Positions 1-9,136 of a stretch of 64,000 nt of DNA are shown piece by piece. The DNA is taken from positions 124,001 through 188,000 of the forward strand of contig DAOUBW010000048.1 in the NCBI GenBank assembly GCA_034432555.1, read 5' to 3'. How positions within the stretch are numbered: position 1 is the first letter of the stretch; each line of letters opens with the position of its first letter. The stretch comes from CP2-2F sp034432555. GTDB lineage: Bacteria; Chloroflexota; Anaerolineae; Aggregatilineales; UBA2796. The notes beneath the pieces are model-generated. The model had not been told where the DNA came from. It saw nothing but the letters and a program-made list of their open reading frames with translations, and searched no databases. Position numbers and translations under genes: made by a program.

Positions 1-206
1 GCATACAGCCCACGCGAAGTACTGACCGAGCGCTCTAGGATAACGTCATAGGGCAGTGGCGCAGCCTGTGTGCCAATGCTTAGAATCAACTCGTCATCAA
101 AAATGATGGTTGGCTGAATGCCGCGCCCCTCAAAGGCAGCCAGCAGCAGTTTTTCTTCAACGCGAATGCGAGAGGCAATAATGCCGACGCGCAACGATGC
201 ACTCAC
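1..206 (-). CDS. lysX: LysX-type ATP-grasp ligase, N-terminal part (cut by window edge)
   Basis: Only the first 68 codons are present; the rest lies left of the window. The GTG start follows the lysW stop by three bases, so the two are one transcription unit. The N-terminus has the alternating hydrophobic pattern of an ATP-grasp pre-domain, and residues 58-67 (ERSVSTSRGL) match the ERCVSQSRGL segment of LysX from Thermus. In that family the enzyme uses ATP to join the amino group of alpha-aminoadipate (or glutamate in ArgX) to the C-terminal glutamate of the carrier LysW. Adjacency to a clear lysW supports the call. Whether the substrate is aminoadipate (lysine) or glutamate (arginine) cannot be told from this fragment. 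Confidence 0.8.
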   Translation of the reverse strand, partial: MSASLRVGIIASRIRVEEKLLLAAFEGRGIQPTIIFDDELILSIGTQAAPLPYDVILERSVSTSRGLY

Positions 207-209
207 AGG

Positions 210-374
210 TTATTCGCCCCAGTCCTCTTGTTCCATCGGTGCTGGCTCAAGCTGAAGCGGATCAACGGCAATCACTTCCAGTTCTGCGCCGCACTCAGTG
301 CAGGTGACGATCTCACCGCGCAGCACGTCGGTGAGCGTCAGCGTGGCTTCGCACTCTGGGCAGGTAGCATTCAT
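210..374 (-). CDS. lysW: LysW amino-group carrier protein
   Basis: 54 residues, the usual size of LysW. Two CxxC pairs (CPEC near residue 5, CTEC near residue 26) form the zinc-ribbon-like globular part, and the acidic tail ends in EDWGE, the signature C-terminus whose terminal glutamate is the attachment site for the biosynthetic intermediate. The protein shields the amino group of alpha-aminoadipate or glutamate while it is turned into lysine or ornithine in the cytoplasm. The start is the ATG at 374, because AGAGGGA lies about eight bases upstream; an in-frame TTG 18 bases further out has no such site. It is followed directly by lysX. A promoter with an overlapping inverted repeat lies upstream. 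Confidence 0.93.
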   Translation of the reverse strand: MNATCPECEATLTLTDVLRGEIVTCTECGAELEVIAVDPLQLEPAPMEQEDWGE

Positions 375-415
375 GTTTTGGTTCCCTCTCAAGGTGGTGT
401 GGTCTAAGGTGTTTC

Positions 416-450
416 GCGCTAAGCATAGCGCTTATTTGCCCGAATCGCAA
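416..450 (-). promoter_or_regulatory. Promoter of lysW-lysX with overlapping operator
   Basis: Read on the minus strand: -35 TTGCGA (450-445), 17-base spacer, -10 TATGCT (427-422). A perfect inverted repeat GCGCTA-tgct-TAGCGC spans 416-431 and covers the -10 box, a position suited to repressor binding. The regulator is unknown; control by lysine or arginine would be an inference. Confidence 0.55.
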
Positions 451-600
451 TATGTGTGTGGGGTGCGGGTGGGTTCCTTTTTCCCACAAGGCTTGCCGAG
501 CCTGCTGTCTTGCGCTAGAATGGCGCGAATCGTGAATGGGTGAACAAGCTGCCTATTATCGGCAGCACACCCTGACCACCGTTTGGGAAATATGTACCGT

Positions 601-1002
601 ATGCGTAAGTTATTTGTCGTGTTGGCTGCTACCCTTGTCTTTGCGCCGCGCCTTGCCTTGCTGAGCGCGGAGAACGCAGCACGCCAACTCGACTTGCCAC
701 CCCATAACGACTTTTTGCCGCTGCCGGATGCCCTGCCAGCAGCGCACCTTGCCCGCACGCCGCAGCCTATCCTGATGTTGGGCATCCTGGCTGCTTTCGC
801 CCAGTGGCGCGCTGCATTTGGCAGCGCTGGCAGCCTGACGGCTGGCACACCGCCCCTGCATCACACGGCACAGGCAGCCTTCCCATCGCTCCTTGGTATG
901 GTGTTGTGTGCAGCAGGTGCGCTCCTGATCGGCTGCTGCGGCTATGGGGCGGCACAACCGCGCCGTCGTGCGCCGCCAAGCCTCTGCCCAAATCCACGCT
1001 GA
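601..1002 (+). CDS. Small putative membrane/secreted protein, unknown function
   Basis: 133 residues if the ATG at 601 is used; an in-frame ATG at 592 is also possible. The N-terminus (MRKLFVVLAATLVFAPRLAL) looks like a signal or anchor sequence. A second hydrophobic stretch near residues 96-116 (LGMVLCAAGALLIGCCGYG) could be a membrane segment, followed by a basic, proline-rich tail. No domain was recognised. It fills the gap between lysW and secD on the same strand as secD. Overlapping minus-strand frames are also open here, so coding is only moderately supported. A stem GCTGCC/GGCAGC with a six-base loop lies upstream at about 549-566. Confidence 0.35.
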   Translation: MRKLFVVLAATLVFAPRLALLSAENAARQLDLPPHNDFLPLPDALPAAHLARTPQPILMLGILAAFAQWRAAFGSAGSLTAGTPPLHHTAQAAFPSLLGMVLCAAGALLIGCCGYGAAQPRRRAPPSLCPNPR

Positions 1003-1092
1003 CGGCTCGGTGTGGCATCTTGCCTGCCGCACCCCACCTTAGATTTTTTCGCTGAATTCGTTTCAACCAACCTGAAGGGAACTTTGACGCCT

Positions 1093-2688
1093 ATGCAAAG
1101 AGGAACTGGTGCATGGCTGGCGATTGTGATCGCCATAGCCGTCCTTTGCACCTACATGATTCTGCCCAATGCGGGCTTGTTTGGTCGCCCAGTTGAAGTG
1201 CGCCCCGGCCTTGATATTCAAGGCGGTGTGCGCGTCCTGATGCGTGCCGACCAAGACGACGTAACGCCAGAGCAAATGGAAGAAGTGCGCCGCGTGATTG
1301 ATCGGCGCGTGAATGCGATTGGTGTGGCGGAGCCTATCGTGCAGACTGCCGGCAGCAACCGCATTATTGTGGAACTGCCCGGCATTCAAAATCCTGACGC
1401 GGCAATTGACCTCATCCGCCAAACGGCACTGCTTGAATTTGTGGACTTTGCCGCCATTGGCGGCTGCACTGCGCCCATGCCGCCGCCCGGCACATACATC
1501 TTGACCAACCGCCAGCAGGCGCTGCGCGAGCAGACACCTGACGCTACGCCAGAGCCAACCGCCGAAGCGACGGCTGATCCGACGGCAGCGCCAACCACCG
1601 AACCTACTGCCGAAGCGACGGCTGATCCGACGGCTGATCCGACGGCAGCGCCAACCACCGAACCCACTGCCGAAGCGACGGCTGAGGCAGCCCCTGAAGC
1701 GGCTGCCACGCCTGAGTCACCCACCGAACCTACGCCGGAACCAACACCCGATCCGCTTACGCCCGGCAGCAAGGCAAACCCACTGCTGAACCCTTGCACG
1801 AATTTGCCCTTTAACACCGTCATGACGGGTGCAGGGCTGCGCGATGCCCAAGCGCGTTTAGGCGGTCAGACTGGCACGCAGTATGTGGTGGGCTTTGACC
1901 TGAACAGCGGCAGCCCTGAAGCACAGGCTTTCGCGGCACACACCGGCGCGAATATTGGGCAGCCGTTGGCAATCGTGCTGGATGGCGAAGTGCTGAGCGC
2001 GCCCACCATTCAGGCACGCCTTGATGACGGCGGCGAGATCACCGGCAACTTCACCCGCGAAGAAGCGGTCTCCCTTGCCGTGCAGTTGCGTTCGGGTGCG
2101 CTGCCCGTCTCGCTCAGCATTGAATCACGCGAGCAAGTTGGCGCAACGCTTGGCGCGGAATCTGTGGCGCAAGCAGTGCGTGCAGGCGCGCTTGGCATCC
2201 TGACCATCTTCATTTTCCTGATCCTCTACTACCGTGTGGGTGGTTTGGCGGCGGCGCTTGCCCTGATCTTGTTCGGCATGATCAACTTCGCGCTCTACAA
2301 ATACATCCCTGTGACGTTGACGCTCTCAGCCATCACCGGCTTTCTGATCTCGATTGGCTCTGCCATTGACGGCAACATCCTGATCTTTGAGCGCGTGAAG
2401 GAGGAGCTGCGCGCCGGGCGCAAACTTGGTAAGGCAGTGGATCTCGGCTTCTCCCGCGCTTGGACGACCATCCGCGACTCGAACATCTCCACTATCATGA
2501 TCGCCATGATCCTGTACTTCTTTGGCGGTCAGTTTGGCGCCAGCGCAGTGCGCGGCTTTGCCATCACCCTAATCATTGGGTTGGTCATCAACCTGTTCAC
2601 GGCGGTGGTGGTCACCCGCGTCTTTTTGAATGTGATCCTTGCCATTGGTGGCGAGCGTTTGGCACGCACCAAGCTGTTTGGGCAATAG
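1093..2688 (+). CDS. secD: Protein translocase subunit SecD
   Basis: 531 residues. An N-terminal membrane segment (residues 6-23) is followed by the SecD P1 signature (RPGLDIQGGVRVLM), a long extracytoplasmic domain, and five C-terminal membrane segments of the RND-like SecD_SecF fold, with SIGSAIDGNILIFERVKEEL as the conserved loop. SecD and SecF use the proton gradient to help protein export through SecYEG after SecA. The ATG at 1093 is chosen since a signal-anchor starts there; GAAGGGA sits 13 bases upstream, and an in-frame TTG at 1084 is an alternative. The extracytoplasmic domain is interrupted by about 75 residues of Thr/Ala/Pro/Glu repeats (roughly residues 150-225), which is unusual. 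secF follows after 24 bases. Confidence 0.95.
   Translation: MQRGTGAWLAIVIAIAVLCTYMILPNAGLFGRPVEVRPGLDIQGGVRVLMRADQDDVTPEQMEEVRRVIDRRVNAIGVAEPIVQTAGSNRIIVELPGIQNPDAAIDLIRQTALLEFVDFAAIGGCTAPMPPPGTYILTNRQQALREQTPDATPEPTAEATADPTAAPTTEPTAEATADPTADPTAAPTTEPTAEATAEAAPEAAATPESPTEPTPEPTPDPLTPGSKANPLLNPCTNLPFNTVMTGAGLRDAQARLGGQTGTQYVVGFDLNSGSPEAQAFAAHTGANIGQPLAIVLDGEVLSAPTIQARLDDGGEITGNFTREEAVSLAVQLRSGALPVSLSIESREQVGATLGAESVAQAVRAGALGILTIFIFLILYYRVGGLAAALALILFGMINFALYKYIPVTLTLSAITGFLISIGSAIDGNILIFERVKEELRAGRKLGKAVDLGFSRAWTTIRDSNISTIMIAMILYFFGGQFGASAVRGFAITLIIGLVINLFTAVVVTRVFLNVILAIGGERLARTKLFGQ
1573..1680 (+). repeat. In-frame 48-bp tandem repeat inside secD
   Basis: Two 48-base units (1573-1620 and 1633-1680) differ at one base and are separated by a 12-base copy of the unit's own beginning (1621-1632). 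They encode ADPTAAPTTEPTAEAT-type sequence. The near-identity suggests recent expansion by slippage or unequal recombination. Confidence 0.9.
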
Positions 2689-2712
2689 CCAAGAAAGCGA
2701 GAGCATAAACAC

Positions 2713-3711
2713 ATGGTTAACTTTGTAAAACGCCGCCGCCTCTACTACCTGATCTCAACACTCGTGATCTTGGGCGGCATCGCGGCGATGGTTATCTCCA
2801 CACAAACCTATCGGGAGCGCTCAATCATCCGCCTGAGCATTGATTTTATCGGCGGCGCGCTCTTTCAGCTTGAGTTCACACCTGTGCAAGGGCTAACGCC
2901 CGGCAGCCTGACGGGCAGCGCCATCCAGAATGCGTTCACCGCCGCCGGGCTGAGCGATGTCACCGCGCAGCGCGTGGGCATTGGCGAAACCTACACCTGG
3001 CAGGTGCGCGCCAACTTCGGCGATGACAGCGCTGAGCAGATCAACGCCATCGCGGAAAACCTGACCCAACTTGGCAACACGCTCAACCTAACCTTTGATG
3101 CCCAGCGCTTCCGCGAGAACTTCAGCGAAGTTTCGCCCATCGTTGGCAATGAAGTGACCAACGCGGCGTTGGTGGCAACCCTTGTCGCCAGCGGCTTGGT
3201 GCTGTTCTGGATTGCGCTTGCCTTCCGCAAACTCAAGCATTCCTTCCGCTATGGCGTTACGGCGCTCGTAGCGATGGTGCATGATGTGCTGGTCATGCTT
3301 GGCGCAATGTCTATCATGGGCTTGGTGGCAGGCTGGGAGGCTGATGCCCTATTCCTGACAGCTGTGCTGACTGTGGTTGGCTACTCGGTGCAGGATACGA
3401 TTGTGGTCTTTGACCGCATTCGTGAAAACGATGTGCGGCACCGCGGCGAGCCGTATGAGCTGATCGTCAATCGCAGCCTGCTAGAGACTATTCAGCGCTC
3501 ACTGATGACGCAGATCGCCGTGGGCTTTGTGTTGGTGGCGCTGCTTATCCTCACCACCAGCTCGATTCAGCAGTTCGTCGGCATTCTGCTTGTTGGTCTG
3601 CTCAGCGGTTCGTATAGCTCGATCTTCATCGCGGTGCCGCTGTTGGTCTCTTGGGAAAACGGCGAGATTCCGTTCGTGAATCGGGCAAACCGCCGCGCTG
3701 CAACTGCCTAA
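2713..3711 (+). CDS. secF: Protein translocase subunit SecF
   Basis: 332 residues. N-terminal membrane segment (about 11-30), then the SecF signature around SIDFIGGALFQLEF, an extracytoplasmic domain, and five C-terminal membrane segments including the conserved GYSVQDTIVVFDRIREN loop. It is the partner of SecD in the translocase accessory complex. The genes are separate and adjacent, the commonest arrangement. The ATG at 2713 is 24 bases after secD's stop. A hairpin follows the stop codon, so the operon probably ends here. Confidence 0.96.
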   Translation: MVNFVKRRRLYYLISTLVILGGIAAMVISTQTYRERSIIRLSIDFIGGALFQLEFTPVQGLTPGSLTGSAIQNAFTAAGLSDVTAQRVGIGETYTWQVRANFGDDSAEQINAIAENLTQLGNTLNLTFDAQRFRENFSEVSPIVGNEVTNAALVATLVASGLVLFWIALAFRKLKHSFRYGVTALVAMVHDVLVMLGAMSIMGLVAGWEADALFLTAVLTVVGYSVQDTIVVFDRIRENDVRHRGEPYELIVNRSLLETIQRSLMTQIAVGFVLVALLILTTSSIQQFVGILLVGLLSGSYSSIFIAVPLLVSWENGEIPFVNRANRRAATA

Positions 3712-3733
3712 CCGCAGCAGTAAACCGCTTTAG

Positions 3734-3763
3734 AGAAGCGCGACAGACGGTTGCGCTTCTTTA
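3734..3763 (+). terminator. Terminator after secDF
   Basis: Stem AGAAGCGC (3734-3741) pairs with GCGCTTCT (3753-3760) around an 11-base loop and is followed by TTA. The T tract is short, so efficiency is uncertain. Confidence 0.5.
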
Positions 3764-3802
3764 TCCCTGCTAGGCGCTTACCCTACGCTGCCCAAACCGC
3801 CC

Positions 3803-3831
3803 TTGTTTATGCGCCGTGAGGCAGGTATGCT
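3803..3831 (+). promoter_or_regulatory. Putative promoter of the secreted propeller gene
   Basis: TTGTTT (3803-3808), 17-base spacer, TATGCT (3826-3831), about 50 bases before the ATG at 3880. Confidence 0.4.
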
Positions 3832-3879
3832 AGGGCGGTTGAGAAAAATCGAACGAACACCCGATGAGACAGACCGCCC

Positions 3880-5763
3880 ATGAATTGTTTGCCCTCTCGC
3901 GCCCTTGTGCGCCATTGGCTTAGCCTGTGCCTGATCGCTGCGCTGCTGCTGCTCAGTTTGCCGCCCGCCACCGCCCAAGATGATCCGCCGCCGATTGGCT
4001 TGGCGCTCTACCGCAGCGAGCAATTTAGCGTACCTTACCCAAATTTTTGGGAAGTGACCGAACGCGGCATAGATGTCTATTTTGGTGCAGGGCGCACGCC
4101 TGTATGCTCTGAGGCGGGCATGATCGCGGCAGCGCTTGGCGCAGTGGGCAACCGCACCTTTGAAGACCTCCTCAGCGAATATACGCGCACCTTTATCCGT
4201 GTTGACCTCTCGCCAGAGCGAGTCGCCATTCGGCGAAATGGCTTGAGCGCTTCTTTCATCGCACCCTGCACCGACGGCACACCGCGCCAATACCGTGTGA
4301 CCTTTTTCATCGCCTACGGGCAAGCCTACCGCCTTGCTCAGTTCGCGCCACAAGCTGCCTTCAGTGCTTGGGCAGATGTCTACGGGCAGATCGTCAACGA
4401 ATTCTCGCCAACCACTGTTGGCGGCGGTGAGAACGGCAGCGCCATCGAACTGCCGAACGTCTCGCCGTTGGCGCTCATCGCGCACTTGTTCGGCGGCAAT
4501 GTCTACGTTGGCACCCTTGCCGATCTGCCCGGTAAAGCGATCACGCAAGGTGCGGCGAACGGACGCAGCTACCGCTACCCGACTCTCTCGCCAAACGGCA
4601 GCCTGATCGCCTTCACCGATCCAACGCAGCGAACGCTTTGGCTTAGCGCCACGGCAAACGGCGCAACACAGCAGATCGCGGACGATGTGGCAGAAGGCTA
4701 TCCGTTGGCTTGGTCTGCGGATGGCAGCTTGCTGGCATATATGGCACAGCAGGAGGATAGGCTGCAACTGCGCGCCGTCCAACTCCCTGATCTCAGCCTG
4801 CGCGATCTGGGCGAAACACTGGCAGCCCTTGCTGACTGCCCAACGCTGAGCAACGATCCTGCGGATCGCTTGTATTGGGCAGAGACAGGCGCAGAGGGCA
4901 ACGCGGCGCTAATGGCATGGGCAGGCGATGCGCTCTATTATTCGCTGCACTGCGGCGTTGGCATCGCGCAGCTACGTGAGGGCAAAAGCACACTGATTAA
5001 CGCCGAAGTGCGGCGCGCTCAGCTCTCGCCGGACGGCAAAGCGCTGCTCGGTGTGCTAACAGCGGACGGCGCGCCGCAATTGGTGCGCCTCAATCTGCAA
5101 ACGGGCGCTTTAGAGCGCATTCAAACGCCGCTGCCTGCCGATCAGGTGGCATGGCGCGCCGATGGCAGCGGTTTCTTCTATGCAACGGCAACGCTCAAGG
5201 AAGAAGCGACGATTAGCGAAGGCGATGCCGCACGCGGTTTGGCGCTTTTTGGCGCTTTTCCGCTGCGCTTGGCGGTCTACGAAGTGCAGTTGTGGGAAGT
5301 AGATTTAAGGACGGGCATCATCGTCTCGCACTTCAGCGGTGAAGGGCGCGCCATTGGGCGCATCGCGCCCAGTCCAGACGGGTCGGGCGTGTTGTTCAGC
5401 GTGGTGCAGAGCGCCAAACGCTTAGTAGATGCCTTCGTGAACAACGTCTCCAGTGGTGAACTGCGCCGTGAGGCGCCCGTAACACAGCTCTACTGGCGCA
5501 CCTTGCCCGCAACGGAGGATGAACGCGCCCTTTTGATTGCCATCAGCAGTGCGCCCACTTGGGGCAAACTCGGCTCGGCGGCAGCGCCCACACCCACCAG
5601 CAGCCCGCGCCGTCCGGGCGAGCGCCCTAGCGCCACACCCACCCGCACAGCAACGCCTTCTGCCACGCCAACCCTGCCGCCAACGCTCACACCCTCTCCC
5701 ACAGCAGGCGAACGGCGTACTGCGCCGCCGACCAACACGCCGCGCCCCACAGCCACACCCTGA
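3880..5763 (+). CDS. Secreted TolB/WD40-like beta-propeller protein with Thr/Pro tail
   Basis: 627 residues. A classical signal peptide (residues 1-32, cleavage near ATAQ-DD) points to export. Residues about 40-180 form an N-terminal domain without a recognised family. From about residue 220 there are repeated segments of the type YPTLSPNGSLIAFTD, PLAWSADGSLLAYM, RAQLSPDGKALLGVL and VAWRADGSGFFYA, which are the blade motifs of PD40/TolB-like propellers. The last 70 residues are a low-complexity Pro/Thr tail, likely a cell-surface spacer. The gene stands alone between secF and convergent carB. Function is unknown; a binding or scaffolding role at the cell surface is an inference. It resembles the gene at 36938 in general design. 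Confidence 0.8.
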   Translation: MNCLPSRALVRHWLSLCLIAALLLLSLPPATAQDDPPPIGLALYRSEQFSVPYPNFWEVTERGIDVYFGAGRTPVCSEAGMIAAALGAVGNRTFEDLLSEYTRTFIRVDLSPERVAIRRNGLSASFIAPCTDGTPRQYRVTFFIAYGQAYRLAQFAPQAAFSAWADVYGQIVNEFSPTTVGGGENGSAIELPNVSPLALIAHLFGGNVYVGTLADLPGKAITQGAANGRSYRYPTLSPNGSLIAFTDPTQRTLWLSATANGATQQIADDVAEGYPLAWSADGSLLAYMAQQEDRLQLRAVQLPDLSLRDLGETLAALADCPTLSNDPADRLYWAETGAEGNAALMAWAGDALYYSLHCGVGIAQLREGKSTLINAEVRRAQLSPDGKALLGVLTADGAPQLVRLNLQTGALERIQTPLPADQVAWRADGSGFFYATATLKEEATISEGDAARGLALFGAFPLRLAVYEVQLWEVDLRTGIIVSHFSGEGRAIGRIAPSPDGSGVLFSVVQSAKRLVDAFVNNVSSGELRREAPVTQLYWRTLPATEDERALLIAISSAPTWGKLGSAAAPTPTSSPRRPGERPSATPTRTATPSATPTLPPTLTPSPTAGERRTAPPTNTPRPTATP

Positions 5764-5789
5764 GCTGCGCCGAAGTGTGTAGGGATAGT

Positions 5790-8700
5790 TTACGGGTCGG
5801 CTTTGCCGACGCGATAATGCTCTTGCAAGCTCCGCACCCTCAGCGGCTTTTTCCGCAGCGCCTGAATGCCTTGCACGGTTGCCTGCGCCGCCGAGAGCGT
5901 GGTGACAATCGGCACACGGTATTTTGCCGCCGCATTACGGATTGAGCGCCCGTCGTCGTGCGCTTGCCCGCCCAACGAGGTGTTGATGATGAGGTGAATC
6001 TCGCCGGCGCGCAGTGCATCCAAGATAGCGCTGCTGCCTTCACTGACCTTTGGGATAGGCGTGACGGGCAAGCCCGCTCGCTGCAAAAAGTGCGCCGTAC
6101 CTTCAGTGGCAATCAGCCTGAAGCCCATGCCGTGCAGATCGCGGGCGATCTTTGCCGCCGCGCTCTTATCAAAGTCGTTCACCGTGATCAGCACCGCACC
6201 GCTGCTTGGCAGTGTCATGTCCGCCGCGCTCTGCGATTTGGCAAAGGCGTGTCCGAAAGAGGAGGCGTGTCCCATCACCTCACCGGTGCTCCGCATTTCG
6301 GGACCCAGCCGCGCCTCGCCGCCAAGCAGCTTACGGAAGGGTAGCACCGCCTCTTTCACAAAGAAGCCATCCACCTGTGGTTCTTGGGTGAAGCCGATCT
6401 CGCTCAGCGTGCGCCCGGCGGCAATCTCGGCGGCATAGCGCGCCAATGGTATGCTGGTTGCCTTGCTGACGAAAGGCGTGGTGCGGCTGGCACGTGGATT
6501 CACCTCTAGCACATAGACCACATCGTTTTTGATGGCGAACTGGATGTTGAACAAGCCCTTTACGCCAAGCGCCACGCCAATGCGCTCTGTGTATTCGCGG
6601 ATTTGGTCTAAGTAGTAATAGCTGATCTTGTAAGGCGGCAGCACGCACGCCGAATCGCCACTGTGGATGCCTGCTTCCTCAATGTGCTGCATAATGCCGC
6701 CAATGGTGACGCGCTCACCATCACACAGTGCGTCCACATCCACCTCAAAGGCATCCTCAAGGAACTGATCAATCAGCACTGCCTTGCCATCCCAAGCAAT
6801 ATCGCCCGAGTCCAGCACAGCAGCCAGTTGATTGCGGCTGAAGCAGATCGCCATGCCACGCCCGCCCAACACATAGCTAGGGCGCACTAAGACAGGGAAG
6901 CCGATCTGTTCGGCGGCGGCGTACAGTGCTTCCGCCGAGCGCGCAATGCGCCCTTCTGGCTGCGGAATATCCAAGCGCCCCATGAACTGGTTGAAGCGCT
7001 CCCGATCTTCGGCGCTCTCGATTGCCTCAATCGCCGTCCCCCAGATCGGCACGCCGGCGTCTGCTAATTGGCGGGCGATGTTCAGCGGCGTTTGCCCACC
7101 AAACTGCACCAGCACGCCGTCAGGCTGTTCGGTCTCAATCACATTCATCACATGCTCAAAGGTCAGCGGCTCAAAGTAGAGCCGATCCGCGGTATCATAA
7201 TCAGTGCTGACAGTCTCAGGATTGTTGTTGATCATGATCGTCTCGTAGCCCATCGCACTGAGCGCATAGCAGGCATGGACGCAGCAGTAATCGAACTCAA
7301 TGCCCTGCCCGATCCGATTCGGTCCACCGCCAAGGATGACAACCTTCTTACGCTCCGTCGGCGCTGCCTCGCAATCCCGCTCATAAGTGCTGTAGAGGTA
7401 GGGCGTGTATGCCTCAAACTCTGCCGCGCAGGTATCCACGCGGTAGAAATGCGCGCTCACACCTGCCGCCTTGCGTTCGGTGCGCACGGCTGCCTCTGTG
7501 CTGCCGATCAGGGTTGCCAGCAGCCGATCTGTGAAGCCTTGCTGCTTCCACCTGCGCCAATGGCGCTCACCACGCCTGTACTGTTCACGGATTGCGTTCG
7601 CCTGCGCTGCCAACAGGCTTAATTGGCGCACAAACCACGCATCGTAGCCCGTCAGGTGGCAAATATCCGCCTCAGGCGTGCCGCGCCGCAGCAAAGACGC
7701 CACCTGATGCAGCCGCTGTGCCGTTGGTGTGCGAATGGCATCCGCTGGCACGGCGTATTGTGCGTCATCGTGCTTATCGCCAAAGCCGAACACGCCAATA
7801 TCAAGGCTGGCGATTGCCTTTTGCAGCGCTTCGGGAAAGGTGCGCCCGATTGCCATCACCTCACCAATTGCCTTCATCTGTGGACCGAGCGTTGGATCAG
7901 TGCCGCGAAACTTCTCAAAGTTCCAGCGCGGAATCTTGACCACCACATAATCCAGTGACGGCTCGAAACTTGCCCGCGTCTTGCGCGTGATGTCGTTCGG
8001 AATCTCGTCAAGCGTGTAACCGACGGCGACTAAGGCGGCAATCTTGGCGATTGGGAAGCCGGTCGCCTTGCTTGCCAATGCCGATGAGCGCGAAACACGC
8101 GGATTCATCTCAATGACCACCACTTCGCCATCGGCAGGGTTCACGGCAAACTGGATGTTTGCGCCGCCCGTCTCCAAGCCGACGCGCCGAATGATGCGCT
8201 TTGCCATATCGCGCAGGCGCTGCAACTCGCGGTCGGTCAGCGTTTGAATGGGCGCGACGGTGATCGAGTCGCCGGTATGCACGCCCATCGGATCGAGATT
8301 TTCAATGCCGCAGACCACAACAAAATTATCATGCTTATCGCGCATGATCTCCAGCTCATATTCTTTCCAGCCCAACACTGATTGATCGATCAGGATTTGG
8401 TGAATGGGCGATTCAGTTAAGCCATAAGCGGCAAGGGCGCGCAGTGCTTCGGCATCTTGGGCGATGCCGCCGCCGGTGCCGCCTAAGGTGAACGAGGCGC
8501 GCACCAAGATCGGGTAGCCGATCTGTTCGGCAACCTGCAACGCTTCCTCAACGGTGGTGACGGTCTGACTGGCGGGCATTTTCATGCCGATCTCGGTCAT
8601 TGCATCGCGGAAGCGCTGCCGATCTTCGGCAAGGGCAATCGCCTCGGCAGTCGCACCGATCAGTTCGACGCCAAGCGCGGCAAGCGTGCCGTTCTGGTGG

Positions 8701-9005
8701 AGCGCCATAGCAAGGTTGAGCGCAGTCTGACCGCCCATCGTGGGCAAAATGGCATCGGGACGTTCGCGCTCAATGACCATCTGCAGCACCTCAGGCGTCA
8801 GCGGCTCAATGTAGGTGGCATCGGCGAATTCAGGGTCGGTCATGATGGTGGCGGGATTGCTGTTAATCAGCACAACGCGGTAGCCTTCGCGCCGCAGCGC
8901 TTTGCAGGCTTGCGCGCCGCTATAGTCAAATTCGCAGCCCTGCCCGATCACAATCGGACCGCTGCCGATGATCAAAATGGTGTGTAGGTCGGTACGTTTA
9001 GGCAT
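5790..9005 (-). CDS. carB: Carbamoyl-phosphate synthase large subunit
   Basis: 1071 residues, the normal length. Two duplicated halves each carry a pre-ATP-grasp segment (GSGPIVIGQGCEFDYSG; GGGPNRIGQGIEFDYC) and an ATP-grasp domain (MNPRVSRSSALASKATG; VNPRASRTTPFVSKATS), followed by the C-terminal MGS-like regulatory domain (about residues 935-1071). It makes carbamoyl phosphate from bicarbonate, two ATP and ammonia channelled from CarA, feeding pyrimidine and arginine synthesis. The start is the ATG at 9005 (MPKRTDLHTILIIGSG); the longer upstream frame has no family match. carA is not in the window and the pyrimidine operon lies about 9 kb to the right on the same strand. A -10 box TATAAT is at 9054-9049. 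Confidence 0.98.
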   Translation of the reverse strand: MPKRTDLHTILIIGSGPIVIGQGCEFDYSGAQACKALRREGYRVVLINSNPATIMTDPEFADATYIEPLTPEVLQMVIERERPDAILPTMGGQTALNLAMALHQNGTLAALGVELIGATAEAIALAEDRQRFRDAMTEIGMKMPASQTVTTVEEALQVAEQIGYPILVRASFTLGGTGGGIAQDAEALRALAAYGLTESPIHQILIDQSVLGWKEYELEIMRDKHDNFVVVCGIENLDPMGVHTGDSITVAPIQTLTDRELQRLRDMAKRIIRRVGLETGGANIQFAVNPADGEVVVIEMNPRVSRSSALASKATGFPIAKIAALVAVGYTLDEIPNDITRKTRASFEPSLDYVVVKIPRWNFEKFRGTDPTLGPQMKAIGEVMAIGRTFPEALQKAIASLDIGVFGFGDKHDDAQYAVPADAIRTPTAQRLHQVASLLRRGTPEADICHLTGYDAWFVRQLSLLAAQANAIREQYRRGERHWRRWKQQGFTDRLLATLIGSTEAAVRTERKAAGVSAHFYRVDTCAAEFEAYTPYLYSTYERDCEAAPTERKKVVILGGGPNRIGQGIEFDYCCVHACYALSAMGYETIMINNNPETVSTDYDTADRLYFEPLTFEHVMNVIETEQPDGVLVQFGGQTPLNIARQLADAGVPIWGTAIEAIESAEDRERFNQFMGRLDIPQPEGRIARSAEALYAAAEQIGFPVLVRPSYVLGGRGMAICFSRNQLAAVLDSGDIAWDGKAVLIDQFLEDAFEVDVDALCDGERVTIGGIMQHIEEAGIHSGDSACVLPPYKISYYYLDQIREYTERIGVALGVKGLFNIQFAIKNDVVYVLEVNPRASRTTPFVSKATSIPLARYAAEIAAGRTLSEIGFTQEPQVDGFFVKEAVLPFRKLLGGEARLGPEMRSTGEVMGHASSFGHAFAKSQSAADMTLPSSGAVLITVNDFDKSAAAKIARDLHGMGFRLIATEGTAHFLQRAGLPVTPIPKVSEGSSAILDALRAGEIHLIINTSLGGQAHDDGRSIRNAAAKYRVPIVTTLSAAQATVQGIQALRKKPLRVRSLQEHYRVGKADP

Positions 9006-9048
9006 GTGTTCCGTTTTGGCTGGTCTGAAAGATTTTCCCCAGCGCGCC

Positions 9049-9109
9049 ATTATAGCGCAGCCGCTGCGCCCGTTGCACCTTGTTCGCACGGTGCGCTTTC
9101 CGTTATACT
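9049..9109. promoter_or_regulatory. Divergent promoter region between carB and Uma2
   Basis: Minus strand: TATAAT at 9054-9049 serves carB, with only a poor -35. Plus strand: TTGTTC (9080-9085), 18-base spacer and TATACT (9104-9109) serve the Uma2 gene. Confidence 0.5.
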
Positions 9110-9136
9110 TCAAGAAAGTTGCGAGGAGTGCATGAG

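Noticed and set aside
432..1066. Minus-strand open frames opposite the small membrane protein
   Set aside because: Arg/Cys/Gln-rich composition with no domain; the plus-strand frame with a signal-like start is the better, though still weak, candidate.
3778..4782. 334-residue open frame on the minus strand
   Set aside because: It covers the start of the secreted propeller gene in antisense, has no signal or domain, and its composition mirrors the real gene.
6946..7958. Several open frames on the plus strand inside carB
   Set aside because: All are antisense shadows of a fully conserved carB frame.
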